Source of the DNA: Echinicola pacifica DSM 19836
GTDB lineage: Bacteria > Bacteroidota > Bacteroidia > Cytophagales > Cyclobacteriaceae
NCBI RefSeq assembly: GCF_000373245.1
Contig: NZ_KB890754.1
Location: 179,635 to 243,634 of the forward strand
Reading direction: 5' to 3'
DNA: 64,000 bases
In this document: positions 1-9,684 of the stretch, in pieces
Numbering within the stretch: position 1 is the first letter of the stretch
Layout: every line of letters begins with the position of its first letter
Program-made: the position numbers and the translations under genes
Notes under the pieces: model-generated
What the model was told of the DNA's origin: nothing
The model's database searches: none
Seen by the model: only the letters and a program-made list of their open reading frames with translations

Positions 1-3000
1 TATTGGCATCATCCAATGGCGCATCCACCTCGTCAAAAATACAAAAGGGGGCTGGCTTCAATAGATAAATGGAAAATAATAAGGAGGTAGCAGTAAGTGT
101 TTTTTCTCCCCCGGAAAGCTGGTTTATGGTCAGTGGTCGCTTTCCTTTTGGCTTAGCCATGATCTCAATGGTACTTTCCAGTGGATTGTCTGGATCGGTA
201 AGCTTCAGGTCACAGTCATCTTCTGCGGTAAAGAGGCTTCGGAAAACCTTGATAAAATTGGTTTTTATTTGATCGAAAGCATTAAGGAAGGTTTCCTTCG
301 CCACAGTATCTATTTCCTTAATGGTGTCCATCAGGGAATTTTTGGCTTTTTCGAGGTCTTCTTTTTGGCTGGTGATAAATACGTGCCTTTGCTTGATTTC
401 ATCATAAGCCTCCATCGCCATGGGATTTATGGGGCCAATTTTTTCTAATTTTTGCTTGTGTTTATTTACCTCTTCACGGATTTCTTCATCCGATTTGTTG
501 AGGTATTCATCGGAGACTTCCGGGTCCTCCTGCATTAGCCTGTCCAGGTCAATCTCAAATTCCACACTGAGCCTTTCTTTCATGCCAGAAAGTTTCAGCT
601 TGATTTCATTCAGAGAGTTTTGGAGTTCCATGATGATGGAGTCGATACTTTCTTTTTGCTTTGAAATGGCCCGAATTCCCTTTTCCCATTCATCAATATT
701 GCCTCTTGAGGCATAGTAATCCTTTTCTGCTTCGGTTACCCCAACTTCGATCGATTCTTTTTCACTATATAACTCGATGAGTTCGTCATCTTTGATCTCA
801 TTATTATCCAGCAGGTTTTTTATTTCCTGGTCAATAGTGCTGAGCTCAGCCTGGGATTTTTCGATACGCTCTTTGCTATTTTCAAAGGCCGTCTGCTTAA
901 AGGAGATTTCTTGCTCCAGGCTATTGACCTTATTGAGATGCTGATGATATTGGATGTTTTCCTGATTATAATTACTAGATCGAACGGCCAGGCTTTCTTC
1001 TTCCTGCAACAGCTGATCGTTCATGATTTCCAGTTCTTCTTCCATTCCATCAAAGCCCGATTTTTCTTCCTGAAGGCTTGGGCCTATCTCATTGACTTCT
1101 TCACTAAGAAGATCTATTTTTTCCAGAATATCTTCCCGTTTATTGGCGTTGCTCGATAGCATTTCTGCCAACTGCTCCTTCTTGGTCTTGATGGAGATGT
1201 ATTGCTGGTTTATTTCATTGATTTCAGCTTGTAGGTTTTCTATATCTTTCTTAAAAGATACCTCCTTGAGTTTCATCAGGTCGCTTACCTTGCGGTCGAG
1301 ATTGGATCGGGCGGTGCTTACTTTTCGGTTGAGTTCTTTGATATCAACTTCAAGTTTTTCAAGATTCTTGGCTCTACCTATTCTTTTTCCTTCAAAGAGT
1401 CCCACTGAGCCCCCAGAAATGCTGAATTTACGTTTGGTGAATTTGCCACTTTCGGTGATGAAAATGGTGTCGTCATCCTGAGGCACGTCTTTTATTTCTC
1501 CCCGAATAATATAAACATCGTCCAGGACATAGCTGATGAGTTTTGCATATTTCTCATCGTACTCGATGATTTCGGTGGCTGCAATGGCATTGGCAAATAG
1601 CTTGGTCTGAGCAGGTCTGAACCTCTCAAAATGCTCCAGAACGAAGAAATTTGCTTTCCCTCGTGCTGCATCACTGAGTAGGTTTACCGCTGCGATGGCC
1701 TGCTCCTCTGTTTCCACTACATAATAATTCATATAGCTTTCAAGGTAATTTTCGATAGCTACACGGTAATTTTCACCAGTGGTAAGGATGTCAGAAAGCA
1801 AGGGAGTATCCTTTCCCCAGCTGGAGTTTTTCTTCAAAAACTTGATGGCTTCAGGAAAGCCTTCCAGGTTTTCGACCAGGGATTTGGTCAGGTTAAATTC
1901 GTTTTGCTTGGCATCTAGTTTCCGTCCCAGCGTGGTTACCTCTTCTCTGATGAGCTCTATGGTGTGGTTGGACTCCTCGATTTTCTGATTTTGATCTTCT
2001 TCCCGGGTTTTTAGTCGCTGATATTGCTCCGTTTTTTCGTCTAATTCCTCCTTAAGCACCATCGTCTTTTCCTCAAAATCCACCAGATTAGCTTCCTGAC
2101 TATTATCGTCGGAAGCGGTTTTTTCCAGTTCTTGCTTGAGGGATGATAGTTGGATTTGTTTGATTTCCAGCTCTTTGCTTAGCTGATAGATAGCGTCTTT
2201 GCGTCGCGAAAAGTCCTTGCTTATCACCTTTTGTCTCTCTTGGAGGATGGCGTGGGCGGATTTTTGCTCTTCGTAATCTGCCTTTAGGTTGTCTACGGTA
2301 AGTTCTTTCTCTGCGAGAAGTTTTTCGGCTATTTCTTTTTCTTGCTCTAGCGAGCGAATGCTGAATCCTGCGCGATCATTGGATTTACGATCCTGGTCGA
2401 TTTGCTCACGCAATTTGAGTGCACGATCTTCCAAAAACCGAGACCTTTCGTTCTTAATTTTCTTTTCACTTTCAAACTGCCTGATTTTGTTGACATGTTC
2501 ATTGAGTGATTTTTGTCTGGATGCTAGCAGTTTTTCCTTATGAATTTGGTCTGATTTCGCCTTCTCCAGTTCGGCTTCTCTGCCCGTTATTTCATTAGTG
2601 AGTTGCAGTTTTCGATCCTTTTCGGCATTGATTTTTTCATTTGCCTCGATCAATCTGTCCGTATGAGTTTTTACACTCACCTTTGCCAGCGCCACACTGG
2701 AGGTCTTATAGGACTTCTTTATTTCAAAATATTTTTCGGCTTGCTTGGCTTGTTTTTCTAAGGATTTTAGATTTTTCTCGATTTCAAATAAAAGGTCTTC
2801 GACCCTTTCCAGATCCGCATCGGTATCCTCTAGTTTTTTTAAGGTTTCTTTTTTTCGAGTTTTGAATTTTGAGATTCCTGCGGCCTCTTCGAATAAGTCC
2901 CTTCGGGAGTTGTTTTTGTCATTTAGCAGCTCATCGATCATCTTTAGCTCGATGATGGCGTAGCTATTCGACTGGATCCCGGTATCCATGAATAGGTTAG

Positions 3001-3373
3001 TGATGTCTTTTAGCCGGCAGGCGATGCCGTTGAGCAGGTATTCACTTTCTCCTGAGCGATAATAGCGCCGGGAGATAGTCACGTGCGTATATTCGGTAGG
3101 CAGCAGGTTTTTGGTGTTTTCGAAGGTCAGCGAGACCTCCGCCATATTGGTAGGCTTACGGTTTTTGGTCCCGTTAAAAATCACATTCTCCATTTTGTCT
3201 GAGCGCAGCATTCGAGTTTTTTGCTCGCCGAGCACCCAGCGAATAGCATCCACCACATTGGATTTTCCACAGCCATTTGGGCCCACGATTCCCGTGATAC
3301 CTTTATCAAAATGGATGGTGACCTTGTCCCCAAAACTCTTAAACCCCTTGATCTCAAGTTTGGTTAACTGCAT
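1..3373 (-). CDS. smc: Chromosome segregation ATPase SMC (3' end cut by the window edge)
   Basis: SMC forms a V-shaped dimer with ScpA/ScpB and organises and segregates the chromosome using ATP. About 1124 codons are visible, close to the family's usual length of nearly 1200, so only the last few dozen residues are missing. The N-terminal head carries the Walker A motif GPNGCGKSN at residues 31-39. Long Glu/Lys/Gln-rich coiled coils flank a hinge encoded near 1250-1700. The C-terminal head shows the ABC signature LSGGEK (near 105-120) and the Walker B motif FDEVDAPLDDAN that ends at the window edge. The frame stays open from the ATG at 3371-3373 to base 1. The many plus-strand open frames opposite it are shadows. 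A good promoter lies 31 bases upstream. Identity is near certain from the paired ATPase motifs. Confidence 0.97.
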   Translation of the reverse strand, partial: MQLTKLEIKGFKSFGDKVTIHFDKGITGIVGPNGCGKSNVVDAIRWVLGEQKTRMLRSDKMENVIFNGTKNRKPTNMAEVSLTFENTKNLLPTEYTHVTISRRYYRSGESEYLLNGIACRLKDITNLFMDTGIQSNSYAIIELKMIDELLNDKNNSRRDLFEEAAGISKFKTRKKETLKKLEDTDADLERVEDLLFEIEKNLKSLEKQAKQAEKYFEIKKSYKTSSVALAKVSVKTHTDRLIEANEKINAEKDRKLQLTNEITGREAELEKAKSDQIHKEKLLASRQKSLNEHVNKIRQFESEKKIKNERSRFLEDRALKLREQIDQDRKSNDRAGFSIRSLEQEKEIAEKLLAEKELTVDNLKADYEEQKSAHAILQERQKVISKDFSRRKDAIYQLSKELEIKQIQLSSLKQELEKTASDDNSQEANLVDFEEKTMVLKEELDEKTEQYQRLKTREEDQNQKIEESNHTIELIREEVTTLGRKLDAKQNEFNLTKSLVENLEGFPEAIKFLKKNSSWGKDTPLLSDILTTGENYRVAIENYLESYMNYYVVETEEQAIAAVNLLSDAARGKANFFVLEHFERFRPAQTKLFANAIAATEIIEYDEKYAKLISYVLDDVYIIRGEIKDVPQDDDTIFITESGKFTKRKFSISGGSVGLFEGKRIGRAKNLEKLEVDIKELNRKVSTARSNLDRKVSDLMKLKEVSFKKDIENLQAEINEINQQYISIKTKKEQLAEMLSSNANKREDILEKIDLLSEEVNEIGPSLQEEKSGFDGMEEELEIMNDQLLQEEESLAVRSSNYNQENIQYHQHLNKVNSLEQEISFKQTAFENSKERIEKSQAELSTIDQEIKNLLDNNEIKDDELIELYSEKESIEVGVTEAEKDYYASRGNIDEWEKGIRAISKQKESIDSIIMELQNSLNEIKLKLSGMKERLSVEFEIDLDRLMQEDPEVSDEYLNKSDEEIREEVNKHKQKLEKIGPINPMAMEAYDEIKQRHVFITSQKEDLEKAKNSLMDTIKEIDTVAKETFLNAFDQIKTNFIKVFRSLFTAEDDCDLKLTDPDNPLESTIEIMAKPKGKRPLTINQLSGGEKTLTATSLLFSIYLLKPAPFCIFDEVDAPLDDAN

Positions 3374-3403
3374 GTATGCCTAATTAATGTAGAATATAAC
3401 AAA

Positions 3404-3434
3404 CAAAATTAATCAGTTCGTGGCAATAAGCAAA
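3404..3434 (-). promoter_or_regulatory. Bacteroidota-type promoter of smc
   Basis: Read on the minus strand, TTTG (3434-3431) is followed after exactly 19 bases by TAATTTTG (3411-3404). This matches the Bacteroidota sigma-ABfr consensus (TTTG at -33, TANNTTTG at -7). The start codon of smc follows 31 bases later. The match is read directly; activity is inferred. Confidence 0.65.
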
Positions 3435-3967
3435 TACCTTGCTCCGAGGATGGGCGAATTTAGAAGTCGCTAAGTCCAATATCCCCCTATCAGCGCCCAA
3501 TGTTCCACTCGTTTACCTTCGGGTATTCACTTTATATTATACACAGTTTTCCTACTTTATTCTTACGGCCATAAGGAAGCCCGTCCTCCATCCCTAGCTT
3601 ATTCTAGCTGTATGGCTTTAGTTTTTGGTTTTGCCTTGCGGCAAAGTGATTTTATCCTCCGCTAGAAGTATATCGCATTATTATTTATAAGTTCTATCCA
3701 GGCGTACTCAAGAAACCTATAAACTTTATTTTCAGCTATAGGATATAGCTCCCAGCTCCATTAGAGGCTTCTCAGTCCCTCTTTCATGTATATGCAGGCT
3801 GTAAAGCCAAATTACGCTATGGAGGCCATGGAAGTAATGCCTGTGGTAAATGATAGAATAGAAGGATGAATCCAGGATTATTGAAGTTCCTAGTACGATT
3901 CTGGTCGGTTCGGGTAGGGGTTCTGTGAAAATAGTGTTAATTTGTCTCAATAATAATCTAAGAAAAA
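3435..3967. other. Intergenic region between smc and the next gene
   Basis: About 530 bases without a convincing gene. Two small inverted repeats are visible: TTTGCC/GGCAAA with a four-base loop near 3630-3645, and AGCTATA/TATAGCT with a three-base spacer at 3734-3750. An open frame of 83 codons on the minus strand (3732-3983) has unnatural composition and overlaps the next start, so I do not accept it. A TTAATTTG box about 25 bases before the GTG at 3968 could be a -7 element. Confidence 0.4.
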
Positions 3968-4501
3968 GTGGATAACGGAACAATAATATACCTTGTATTG
4001 ACTCTTTTGTTTTTTCTCGTGCAGATGTTGTCGAAGAAGAAAAAGAAGGGGGAGCAAAGTTTAGAGGGTGATTTGGAGGAGACGGGAGAGGAGCACAGAC
4101 CCCGTAAACCCACTTCTTTTGAGGACTTGCTTAATGAGATCAGGTCTGAGCAAAGTCAGCGCCAGAGGGATTTTAATAAGCCTGTGGAGAAGGTAGAAGA
4201 GGTGAAAGAAGCCCCTTTTTACCCAAGTTATGAAGTGGAAGAGCGAGTGGAGATCCCTAGAGGGCAGCCAGAGATTAAGTATTATGAGGGCACGCACCAG
4301 GCGAAGGAAGCTTTGAAGCGTCCATTGGTAAAGTTAGATGATCAGGTGAAGATCGATATTGATGAGAGACTTTTGAAGGATGTAGAGACGGTGGATATTT
4401 TCAAAACGGGACCTAATCGCTTCCGAACCATGCTTAAAGATCCGAAAAAAGTAAAGGATGCCGTCATCTTATCTGAGATTCTCAATAGGAAGCATTTCTA
4501 A
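3968..4501 (+). CDS. Small membrane-anchored protein of unknown function
   Basis: A 177-residue protein of unknown function. Residues about 5-20 form one hydrophobic segment (IIYLVLTLLFFLVQML), followed at once by a Lys cluster (KKKKK), so the protein is probably a single-pass inner-membrane protein with its long charged part in the cytoplasm. The rest is rich in Glu, Lys and Pro and looks partly disordered, with a more ordered C-terminal end ending in LSEILNRKHF. The start is GTG at 3968; no ATG gives the hydrophobic anchor. It stands alone and is closed by its own terminator. I do not recognise a named domain; similar short anchored proteins are common in Cytophagales. Confidence 0.75.
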   Translation: MDNGTIIYLVLTLLFFLVQMLSKKKKKGEQSLEGDLEETGEEHRPRKPTSFEDLLNEIRSEQSQRQRDFNKPVEKVEEVKEAPFYPSYEVEERVEIPRGQPEIKYYEGTHQAKEALKRPLVKLDDQVKIDIDERLLKDVETVDIFKTGPNRFRTMLKDPKKVKDAVILSEILNRKHF

Positions 4502-4527
4502 ATCAGGCTTTAGCCTAGGTGTATTTG

Positions 4528-4567
4528 AAACCGTTAATTCTCATTGCTTAGAGTTAACGGTTTTTTT
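4528..4567 (+). terminator. Intrinsic terminator
   Basis: A 10-bp stem AAACCGTTAA/TTAACGGTTT with a 16-base loop is followed by a run of T, 26 bases after the stop codon at 4501. Confidence 0.85.
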
Positions 4568-5112
4568 GTGGCCTTTTAGAGAGTAAGGATGATTTCATAG
4601 TAGATGAATATCTACCCGCTTGGTCCAGGGTAGTGGAGGGCGGCCAAGGTGCACCTATAAGTGGGCCTAAAAGAATAAAACCGCCGGGATGCCCGACGGT
4701 TTAGTCATTTTTAGGATAAAAGATAAAAATTACTTTCTACTTCCTTATTAAAAAATTAACAGTTCTCTAATGTACGACTTATTGAGGGCTTATAAAATAC
4801 CCTAATTGGGGTATTTTATTTCCGATATGTTCATAACCTATTGAAAATGAACAATATAAGTAAAGGTTGCAAGGTTTTTCAAATCTTGCGTATCATATCT
4901 GGTAATATTCACTTGATAAAAGGTGAATGATTTTTGATAAAATAATTAAAAAGCGATTTTTATAGAGGATAATTCCTTTTTTTGACGATAAAGTGCCACT
5001 GATGAGGTGGGACAGGAAGAGAAATTTGAAGGATGATGTTGAGATATTTGTCTTTTTTTCAATTTAATCGATCATTAAGGCCTAAGGAACTTCTATAGCA
5101 ATTAAATTCTTC
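4568..5112. other. Intergenic region with dense hairpins, upstream of ffh
   Basis: About 545 bases with no open frame worth calling. The segment 4596-4705 is GC-richer than the rest and folds locally: CTACCC/GGGTAG and CTTGG/CCAAG pairs near 4610-4650, then a strong 11-bp stem with one mismatch, AAACCGCCGGG (4678-4688) with CCCGACGGTTT (4692-4702), followed by TAGTCATTTTT. It may be a second terminator or the end of a small RNA. It lacks the GGUCAGG...GGAAGG apical loop expected of the SRP RNA. The remainder (4706-5112) is AT-rich and unremarkable. Confidence 0.4.
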
Positions 5113-5120
5113 TAATTTTG
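5113..5120 (+). promoter_or_regulatory. Probable -7 element of ffh
   Basis: TAATTTTG matches the TANNTTTG box and lies 22 bases before the ffh ATG. The -33 position has no clear TTTG, so this is a partial match. Confidence 0.45.
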
Positions 5121-5142
5121 CAGTAAAATAGAATTAAAGAGC

Positions 5143-6477
5143 ATGTTTGATAATCTCAGTTTTAAACTAGATAGAGCCTTTAAGACCCTAAAAGGGACGG
5201 GCAAGATTACAGAAATCAACGTAGCCACCACGGTGAAGGAGATTCGTCGGGCTTTGATTGATGCTGATGTGAACTATAAAGTGGCCAAAGAAGTCACTGA
5301 TACCATAAAAACCGAGGCCTTAGGTCGGGATGTACTTATTTCTGTATCTCCAGGTCAGCTATTGGTCAAGATTACCCAAGAGGAGCTCACCAAATTGATG
5401 GGGGGTACCAAGGAGGATATTAGCCTTAAGGGTGATCCCAATGTGATTTTGATTTCAGGTCTTCAAGGTTCTGGTAAGACTACATTTTCGGGTAAATTAG
5501 CATACCACCTGAAGAAACAAGGTCGTCAGGTACTTTTGGCAGCTTGTGATATCTACCGTCCTGCGGCGATAGAGCAGCTGAAGACCCTTGGAGAGCAGAT
5601 TGGTGTGGAGGTCTATGCCGAGCCAGACAACAAAAATGCCTTGGAGATCGCTTCCCGAGCAGTGGAATATGCCAAGAAAAACGGTAAGAAAACTGTCATC
5701 GTCGATACTGCCGGCCGCTTAGCAGTGGATGAGCAGATGATGAATGAGATCTCTGAGCTTAAGGAAAACCTCAATCCATCAGAAACCCTTTTTGTGGTCG
5801 ATTCCATGACGGGGCAGGATGCGGTCAATACCGCTAAGACATTTGATGAGCGACTGAATTTCAACGGTGTGGTCCTGACCAAGCTCGATGGAGATACACG
5901 AGGTGGAGCGGCGATATCTATTAGACACGTTGTTGATAAACCGATCAAGTTCATCTCCACAGGAGAGAAAATGGAAAACCTTGATGTTTTCTATCCTGAT
6001 CGTATGGCTCAGCGTATCCTCGGTATGGGGGATGTGGTCTCTTTGGTGGAGCGTGCTCAGCAGTCCTTTGATGAAGACGAAGCGAAGCGTATCAATGCCA
6101 AAATCCGTAAAAACCAATTCAACTTTGAAGATTTCCTTTCTCAGATAGAGCAAATCAAAAAGATGGGTAACCTAAAGGACCTGATGGGAATGATCCCGGG
6201 CATGGGAAAAGTCATCAAGGGCATGGATATCGATGATGATTCCTTCAAGCCTATCGAGGCGATCATCAAGAGTATGACTCCGCTGGAGCGTGAAAATCCT
6301 GATGTTATAGACGGAAGCCGCAGAAAGAGAATTGCCCAAGGTAGTGGAAGAACCATCCAGGAGGTGAATAACCTCATGAAGCAGTTTAACGATATGCGTA
6401 AACTTATGAAGCAGATGAACAAAATGGGCGGTGCTCAGCGTGCCCTCGGAAATTTGGTGCCTAAAGGAGGAAAATAA
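5143..6477 (+). CDS. ffh: Signal recognition particle protein Ffh
   Basis: Ffh is the GTPase of the bacterial SRP. It binds the signal sequence of nascent membrane proteins together with the SRP RNA and hands the ribosome to FtsY at the membrane. The 444 residues match the family length. An N-terminal helical N domain (about 1-90) precedes the G domain with the P-loop GLQGSGKTT at 106-114, the AACDIYRPAA insertion-box motif, DTAGR and TKLDGD. The C-terminal M domain is Met-rich, with GMIPGMGK near 350 and the KRIAQGSG motif that contacts SRP RNA. It is monocistronic, between its own promoter and a strong terminator. Confidence 0.98.
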   Translation: MFDNLSFKLDRAFKTLKGTGKITEINVATTVKEIRRALIDADVNYKVAKEVTDTIKTEALGRDVLISVSPGQLLVKITQEELTKLMGGTKEDISLKGDPNVILISGLQGSGKTTFSGKLAYHLKKQGRQVLLAACDIYRPAAIEQLKTLGEQIGVEVYAEPDNKNALEIASRAVEYAKKNGKKTVIVDTAGRLAVDEQMMNEISELKENLNPSETLFVVDSMTGQDAVNTAKTFDERLNFNGVVLTKLDGDTRGGAAISIRHVVDKPIKFISTGEKMENLDVFYPDRMAQRILGMGDVVSLVERAQQSFDEDEAKRINAKIRKNQFNFEDFLSQIEQIKKMGNLKDLMGMIPGMGKVIKGMDIDDDSFKPIEAIIKSMTPLERENPDVIDGSRRKRIAQGSGRTIQEVNNLMKQFNDMRKLMKQMNKMGGAQRALGNLVPKGGK

Positions 6478-6511
6478 TTCATTCTTCAACCAAAAATAAA
6501 TAGACATAAAA

Positions 6512-6546
6512 AAACCAGTAAGCTTAAAACTTACTGGTTTTTTTTA
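6512..6546. terminator. Bidirectional intrinsic terminator
   Basis: An 11-bp stem AAACCAGTAAG/CTTACTGGTTT with a 7-base loop has a T run on one side and an A run on the other. It can end both ffh (plus) and the convergent isopropylmalate synthase gene (minus). Confidence 0.9.
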
Positions 6547-6565
6547 TGCCCAAATCGTAAAACTT

Positions 6566-7738
6566 TTAGGCTTCAACGTTTCCAGCTACATTCGAGATTT
6601 TCATGATTTCATGAAGATCCTCATCAGTGATTTCTTTCTTCTTATCCGCATGCTCCAGGAAGATTTGATATATTTCATCAAGTTCTAACTTGGTGATGCT
6701 ATAGCCGATCTTATGGAGTCTGAAGGCAAGGGCTGCACGACCACTTCTGGCAGTCAGTACGATAAGGGATTCATGAACGCCCACTTCCTCAGGGTCAATG
6801 ATCTCGTAAGTTTCACGATTTTTGATCACCCCATCCTGGTGGATGCCAGACGAGTGAGCAAAGGCATTAGATCCCACAATCGCTTTATTTGGCTGAACAA
6901 ACATTCCCATGCGCTCAGCGACTAAGCGTGAGATGGGATTCAGCATCTTGCTATTGATATTATTATATACATTTAAGCGCGGATGCTGCTTCATGATCAT
7001 CGATACTTCCTCCAGAGAGGTGTTGCCTGCTCTTTCGCCGATGCCATTGATCGTACATTCGATCTGTCTGGCGCCATTCATTACCGCAGAGATTGAGTTT
7101 GCGGTGGCCAGACCAAGGTCATTATGGCAGTGAGCGGAGATGATCACATTTTCGATGCCTCTCACATTGTCCATCAGGTATTTTATTTTGGCACCGTACT
7201 CATCGGGAAGGCAGTAGCCGGTGGTGTCCGGGATATTCAGGACGGTGGCTCCTGCCTTGATGACCGCTTCGCAGACTCGAGCCAGGTATTCGTTGTCTGT
7301 TCTTCCGGCATCCTCAGCATAAAACTCCACATCTTCCACGAAGGACTTGGCATGTTTCACTGCTGATATGGCACGCTCCATGATGAGCTCAGGAGTGCTT
7401 TTAAACTTATATTTGATATGAGAGGGAGAGGTTCCTATTCCTGTATGTATTCTTGGTCTTTTGGCGTACTTGAGGGCTTCAGCTGCTACTTCTATGTCTT
7501 TCTTTACTCCTCTAGATAGGCCGCAGATGATAGGTTCAGAGACACTTTTTGATATCTCTACTACAGAATTGAAATCTCCGGGGCTAGATATTGGAAATCC
7601 TGCCTCAATCACATCCACTCCTAGAAGCTCGAGCTGCTTAGCTATTTCTATCTTCTGTGGGGTGTTTAACTTACAGCCAGGGACTTGCTCCCCATCCCGC
7701 AAAGTGGTGTCAAAGATCAATACTTGTCGTTTATCCAT
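6566..7738 (-). CDS. leuA: 2-isopropylmalate synthase, short form without the regulatory domain
   Basis: The enzyme condenses acetyl-CoA with 2-oxoisovalerate, the first step of leucine synthesis. The 390 residues are a DRE-TIM barrel: [10 protein letters not shown] at residues 9-18 supplies the metal-binding Asp and the substrate Arg, HCHNDLGLA is the metal-binding His pair, and NGIGERAGN is the family loop. The C-terminal part (SGIHQDG onward) is the accessory helical subdomain. The roughly 120-residue LeuA dimer domain that gives leucine feedback inhibition is absent; usual LeuA is about 510 residues. No leuB, leuC or leuD lies nearby. Homocitrate synthase or another member (citramalate synthase, methylthioalkylmalate-type) is possible, because this short architecture is shared. 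Confidence 0.8.
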   Translation of the reverse strand: MDKRQVLIFDTTLRDGEQVPGCKLNTPQKIEIAKQLELLGVDVIEAGFPISSPGDFNSVVEISKSVSEPIICGLSRGVKKDIEVAAEALKYAKRPRIHTGIGTSPSHIKYKFKSTPELIMERAISAVKHAKSFVEDVEFYAEDAGRTDNEYLARVCEAVIKAGATVLNIPDTTGYCLPDEYGAKIKYLMDNVRGIENVIISAHCHNDLGLATANSISAVMNGARQIECTINGIGERAGNTSLEEVSMIMKQHPRLNVYNNINSKMLNPISRLVAERMGMFVQPNKAIVGSNAFAHSSGIHQDGVIKNRETYEIIDPEEVGVHESLIVLTARSGRAALAFRLHKIGYSITKLELDEIYQIFLEHADKKKEITDEDLHEIMKISNVAGNVEA

Positions 7739-7872
7739 AACTTGTGTTTTTATTCTAAAATCTAAAGTAAAATCTTATGCTATCTTTATAAATTGACTTA
7801 ACTTTAATACTCCAACGCCCAACTAGTGTGTTGGTGTTATAAATTATTGATATACAGCTAATTATATTCCAT

Positions 7873-9438
7873 ATGTTTACGATGTCAGAGCGGGAAAAAG
7901 ATAGTGTATTTATTTTGATCAAGTCCCTCAGCCCCTCAGATAAGAGAAGTTTTAAGTTGTATGCCAAGCGCTTTGGTGCCAATGAAAATGCGAAATTCCT
8001 CCAGCTCTTCGATGTGCTCGATAAGATGGAGGAATATGACGAGGAGCGCTTGCTAAAAAAGTCCCCTGTGACCAAGAAGCAATTGGCCAATATGAAGGCT
8101 CACTTATACAAGCAGATTTTGGTAAGCTTACGGCTGATTTATGCTGATCATAATGTGGAATTACAGCTCAATGAGCAGATCGATTTTGCTAGAATATTAT
8201 ACAATAAAGGCTTATATCAACAAAGTCTAAAGCTACTCTCCAAGGCTAAGGGAATCGCCGAACGCTATTTTCTGGATACCATTATGCTGAGGATTGTGGA
8301 ATTGGAAAAAGTGATTGAATCGCAACATATCACCCGGAGTATGCGGGATAGGGCGGAAGTATTGGCCAATGAAGCGAGAGATTTTGCCGCCAGTTCTTCC
8401 CTTAAAAACTCCTTTAGCAATCTTTCGCTGCAGCTCTATGGGCTATACCTGAAGATGGGCCATGTCAAGGACGAGCACGACCGCAAATTAGTGGAGGCTT
8501 ATTATTTGAAGAATATGCCCGAATATCATTTGGATGAGCTGAACTTCTATGAGAAGCTCTATCTCTTCCAATCTCAGGTGTGGTTTTACCATATCTTGCA
8601 GGACTTTTCGCTGTGCTATCGTGCCGCCCAGCGCTGGGTGGGGCTATATCAGACTCATCCTCATATGAAAAAAGTGGCGACAGGTAATTACCTGAAAGCG
8701 TACCATTATTTACTGGATACCTTATTCTATCTGCAGCAATATGATCGGTTTGGGGAGGTTTTTGAGCAGTTTAGAGAAAGCTTAGCCAATGATGATTTTA
8801 AAATGGATGATAACTGTCGCATCCTTGCCTTTCTTTATTATTACTCCAATAGCATCAATTATCATTTCCTGATCGGTGATTTCTCCGAGGGGGTCAATAA
8901 GGTGATTCCATCCCTACTCAAGGATATGGAAGGGCTGAGGGGTAAATTGGATGTGCACCATGTCACCGTGCTGCATTATAAGATCGCTTGTCTGTATTTT
9001 GGTAGCGGGGACAATCTGGGCGCTATTCGCCATCTGGATCGGGTGATCTTCCACACTGGGGATGGGTTGAGGGAGGATTTGCAGTGTTTTGCTCATATCC
9101 TAAAGCTGATCGCCAGCTATGAGGAAGGACTCGACGATAATCTAGAGCAGCAGATTCGGAATGTATATCGCTTCCTAATCAAAATGCAGGATTTAAGACT
9201 GGTGCAGCAAGAGATGATGCACTTCGTGCGAAATCTGACTAGAATCTATGAAAACCAACTAAAAGCAGCCTTTAAGGATTTACGTGATAAATTACTGCCT
9301 TATGAAAATCACCCCTATGAAAAACGCGCTTTCCTGTACTTGGATATCATTTCATGGCTCGATAGCAAAATTCAAGGAAAACCCGTCCAGGAAATCATAA
9401 GAGCTAAATTTCAACGTAAAATCTCCCCGGTGAAATAA
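7873..9438 (+). CDS. Helical-repeat protein of unknown function
   Basis: A 521-residue soluble protein with no signal peptide or membrane segment. It is almost wholly helical, with alternating aromatic and charged residues and pairs such as LYNKGLYQQSLKLLSKAK and LGAIRHLDRV that resemble TPR helices, so a TPR-like superhelix is likely. The N-terminal 90 residues (SEREKDSVFILIKSLSPSDKR and following) look like a separate helical domain. I believe it belongs to a family conserved in Cytophagales without a known role. The start may be the ATG at 7873 or a second ATG at 7882. It is transcribed alone and divergently from leuA. Confidence 0.8.
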   Translation: MFTMSEREKDSVFILIKSLSPSDKRSFKLYAKRFGANENAKFLQLFDVLDKMEEYDEERLLKKSPVTKKQLANMKAHLYKQILVSLRLIYADHNVELQLNEQIDFARILYNKGLYQQSLKLLSKAKGIAERYFLDTIMLRIVELEKVIESQHITRSMRDRAEVLANEARDFAASSSLKNSFSNLSLQLYGLYLKMGHVKDEHDRKLVEAYYLKNMPEYHLDELNFYEKLYLFQSQVWFYHILQDFSLCYRAAQRWVGLYQTHPHMKKVATGNYLKAYHYLLDTLFYLQQYDRFGEVFEQFRESLANDDFKMDDNCRILAFLYYYSNSINYHFLIGDFSEGVNKVIPSLLKDMEGLRGKLDVHHVTVLHYKIACLYFGSGDNLGAIRHLDRVIFHTGDGLREDLQCFAHILKLIASYEEGLDDNLEQQIRNVYRFLIKMQDLRLVQQEMMHFVRNLTRIYENQLKAAFKDLRDKLLPYENHPYEKRAFLYLDIISWLDSKIQGKPVQEIIRAKFQRKISPVK

Positions 9439-9596
9439 CCAACTTATACTTAAGGCCTACCTCTAATTCTATGATGGAGATTCATCGTTCTCTAATGTAA
9501 ATGACCAATTGAGGCGCATAAATGAGATGATCAGGATCTCAGTACCTGGATGAGGGTGGAGCTTGTTTTTCTACAATCTCGCCATTTAAGCAAAGA

Positions 9597-9640
9597 AAAA
9601 AGCCTCTGAAGGACCAATACTGGTGATTCAGAGGCTTTTT
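9597..9640. terminator. Bidirectional intrinsic terminator
   Basis: A perfect 14-bp stem AAAAAGCCTCTGAA/TTCAGAGGCTTTTT lies between two convergent genes, with a second small stem (ACCA/TGGT) in the loop. Confidence 0.9.
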
Positions 9641-9684
9641 AAGTGTTTATAACCTGTGTTTTTTGCTGAAGTGCAGGCTACTAC

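Noticed and set aside
69-3383. Many plus-strand open frames of 60-130 codons
   Set aside because: They lie opposite the continuous smc frame, whose coiled-coil composition gives long accidental frames on the other strand.
3732-3983. 83-codon minus frame upstream of the small membrane protein
   Set aside because: It overlaps the next gene start, has no initiation signal and has low-complexity, unnatural composition.
4596-4705. SRP RNA gene beside ffh
   Set aside because: The conserved apical loop of SRP RNA is missing, so the segment is only called structured.
5613-6507. Minus-strand open frames opposite ffh
   Set aside because: They are antisense to a full-length, motif-complete ffh gene.
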